The translations under genes and the position numbers were made by a program. Under the pieces are notes generated by a model. The model saw only the letters and a list, made by a program, of their open reading frames with translations, ran no database searches and was not told the origin of the DNA. Of a stretch of DNA of 64,000 nucleotides, positions 63,555-64,000 are shown piece after piece (within the stretch, counting starts at the first letter, position 1; each line of letters starts with the position of its first letter). Source of the stretch: Williamsia sp. DF01-3 (GTDB lineage: Bacteria; Actinomycetota; Actinomycetes; Mycobacteriales; Mycobacteriaceae); contig NZ_JALKFS010000005.1 of the NCBI RefSeq assembly GCF_023051145.1, positions 744,001 through 808,000 on the forward strand, in the 5' to 3' direction.

Positions 63555-63848
63555 GACCCGGGTCATAGAAGTCAAGTACTCGTGACCGGCTCACTTGTCG
63601 CGGCCGGGCGAGTCCCATCGGTGATCGCGGTTGCGAAAGCGCGACGGGTTCGTGGGAGGCGCGGCGTGCCGGGCTCGCGCGATGGCCGGGCGCTCATCGG
63701 CAACCACTGTCGCTCAATGGTTCTACCCGAGCGCCGATCGCCTGGTGTTGATCGATCGTGGGCACACGTGTTGGACGGAAAGGGTCCCCAAGGTGCAATC
63801 ATCTGATTCTTTGCCCTGTATTGCTGTCGTGCGCAGCGGGTCTTCTTT

Positions 63849-63886
63849 TTGACACTTTCGACAAAAAAATTTGACGAAAGTGTTTA
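63849..63886. promoter_or_regulatory. Double operator-like site before second KshA-like gene
   Basis: TTGACACTTTCGACAA (63849-63864) and TTGACGAAAGTGTTTA (63871-63886) each match the TTGACG-N4-CGTCAA pattern. Together ACACTTTCG and CGAAAGTGT also form a 9-bp inverted repeat. The pair ends 41 bp before the ATG. Confidence 0.5.
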
Positions 63887-63927
63887 AATCGATGATCAGT
63901 ACACCGACTCAATGAAGGGCGTCCGCG

Positions 63928-64000
63928 ATGGGACAGATACCGAGCATGCAACCGACTGGCTGGTTCCAGGTCGGCTGGAGTACTGACCTCGCTCCTGGCG
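63928..64000 (+). CDS. Second KshA-like Rieske oxygenase, 3' truncated by window end
   Basis: ATG 63928 opens GQIPSMQPTGWFQVGWSTDL, closely matching the N-terminus of the KshA-like protein at 52457 (GQLSMHPTGWFQVAWSADL). Only 24 codons are inside the window, so the Rieske and iron motifs are not visible. Confidence 0.75.
   Translation, partial: MGQIPSMQPTGWFQVGWSTDLAPG

Larger units (their letters stand above)
63397..63927. other. Divergent control region, 531 bp
   Basis: Separates the E1 operon from the second KshA-like gene. It holds palindromes near 63525-63554 and a double operator-like site at 63849-63886 in an AT-rich stretch. Plus-strand frames (63582-63852) are Arg-rich and have no known family. 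No gene is supported. Confidence 0.55.

Noticed and set aside
63582-63852. Plus-strand frames before the second KshA-like gene
   Set aside because: Arg-rich composition, no family, no ribosome-binding site; more likely promoter DNA.

Overview
High-GC actinobacterial chromosome segment, most likely from a mycolic-acid-containing genus of the Mycobacteriales (Gordonia, Williamsia or Rhodococcus-like). The evidence is a secreted antigen-85-type esterase, an F420-type LLM oxidoreductase, a mycofactocin-type SDR, KshA/KshB-like oxygenase parts, frequent GTG/TTG starts and many overlapping stop/start pairs. The genus is an inference.

0-9.9 kb is ordinary chromosome. It holds a 5'-truncated secreted ice-binding/collagen-like protein coupled to a class F sortase, a divergent ddl/murF pair, a membrane acyltransferase, a hypothetical protein, a hotdog thioesterase, the secreted esterase, an aromatic/histidinol-phosphate-type aminotransferase, tRNA-Ser(GCU) and tRNA-Arg(ACG).

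9.9-21.0 kb is a mobile-element region. A tyrosine integrase abuts the tRNA-Arg 3' end and is followed by an XRE regulator, an excisionase and a parA/parB pair. The element is cut by an IS3-family insertion sequence (copy 1, 14331-15604). An identical copy 2 lies at 19758-21031. Between the copies are a YobI-like NTPase remnant, an intact 7-TM protein, IS1634- and IS3-type transposase remnants and the C-terminus of an SDR. Copy 2 has a 4-bp target duplication and copy 1 has none. No second attachment site is visible.

21-51 kb is a catabolic island of steroid/terpenoid-like character: CaiB CoA-transferase, hotdog thioesterases, mycofactocin-type SDR, MaoC, CitE and acyl-CoA dehydrogenase remnants, NTF2-like/SDR/LLM operon, amidohydrolase, AveC-family protein, P450, nitroreductase, double acyl-CoA dehydrogenase, Ltp2-like thiolase with DUF35 partner, phosphotransferases, an orphan substrate-binding lipoprotein and a tandem pair of large unknown proteins. 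Many genes here carry single-base lesions. Nearly all are one-base losses, often in G or C runs, so either gene decay or homopolymer under-calling is at work.

51-64 kb is an intact oxygenase region: SDR, KshA-like Rieske oxygenase, TetR and KshB-like reductase on the plus strand. A tightly overlapping minus-strand operon encodes E1 alpha, E1 beta, a free lipoyl domain, a Rieske oxygenase alpha subunit, a [2Fe-2S] ferredoxin and a KstD-like flavoprotein, followed by a TetR and an acyl-CoA ligase. A second KshA-like gene starts at the right edge. Two families of palindromes sit about 25-65 bp before start codons and may mark two regulons: TGGCAGTCGACTGCCA-like before the P450, LLM and EthD-like genes (a further site lies farther upstream of the AveC gene), and TTGACG-N4-CGTCAA-like before both KshA genes and the amidohydrolase.
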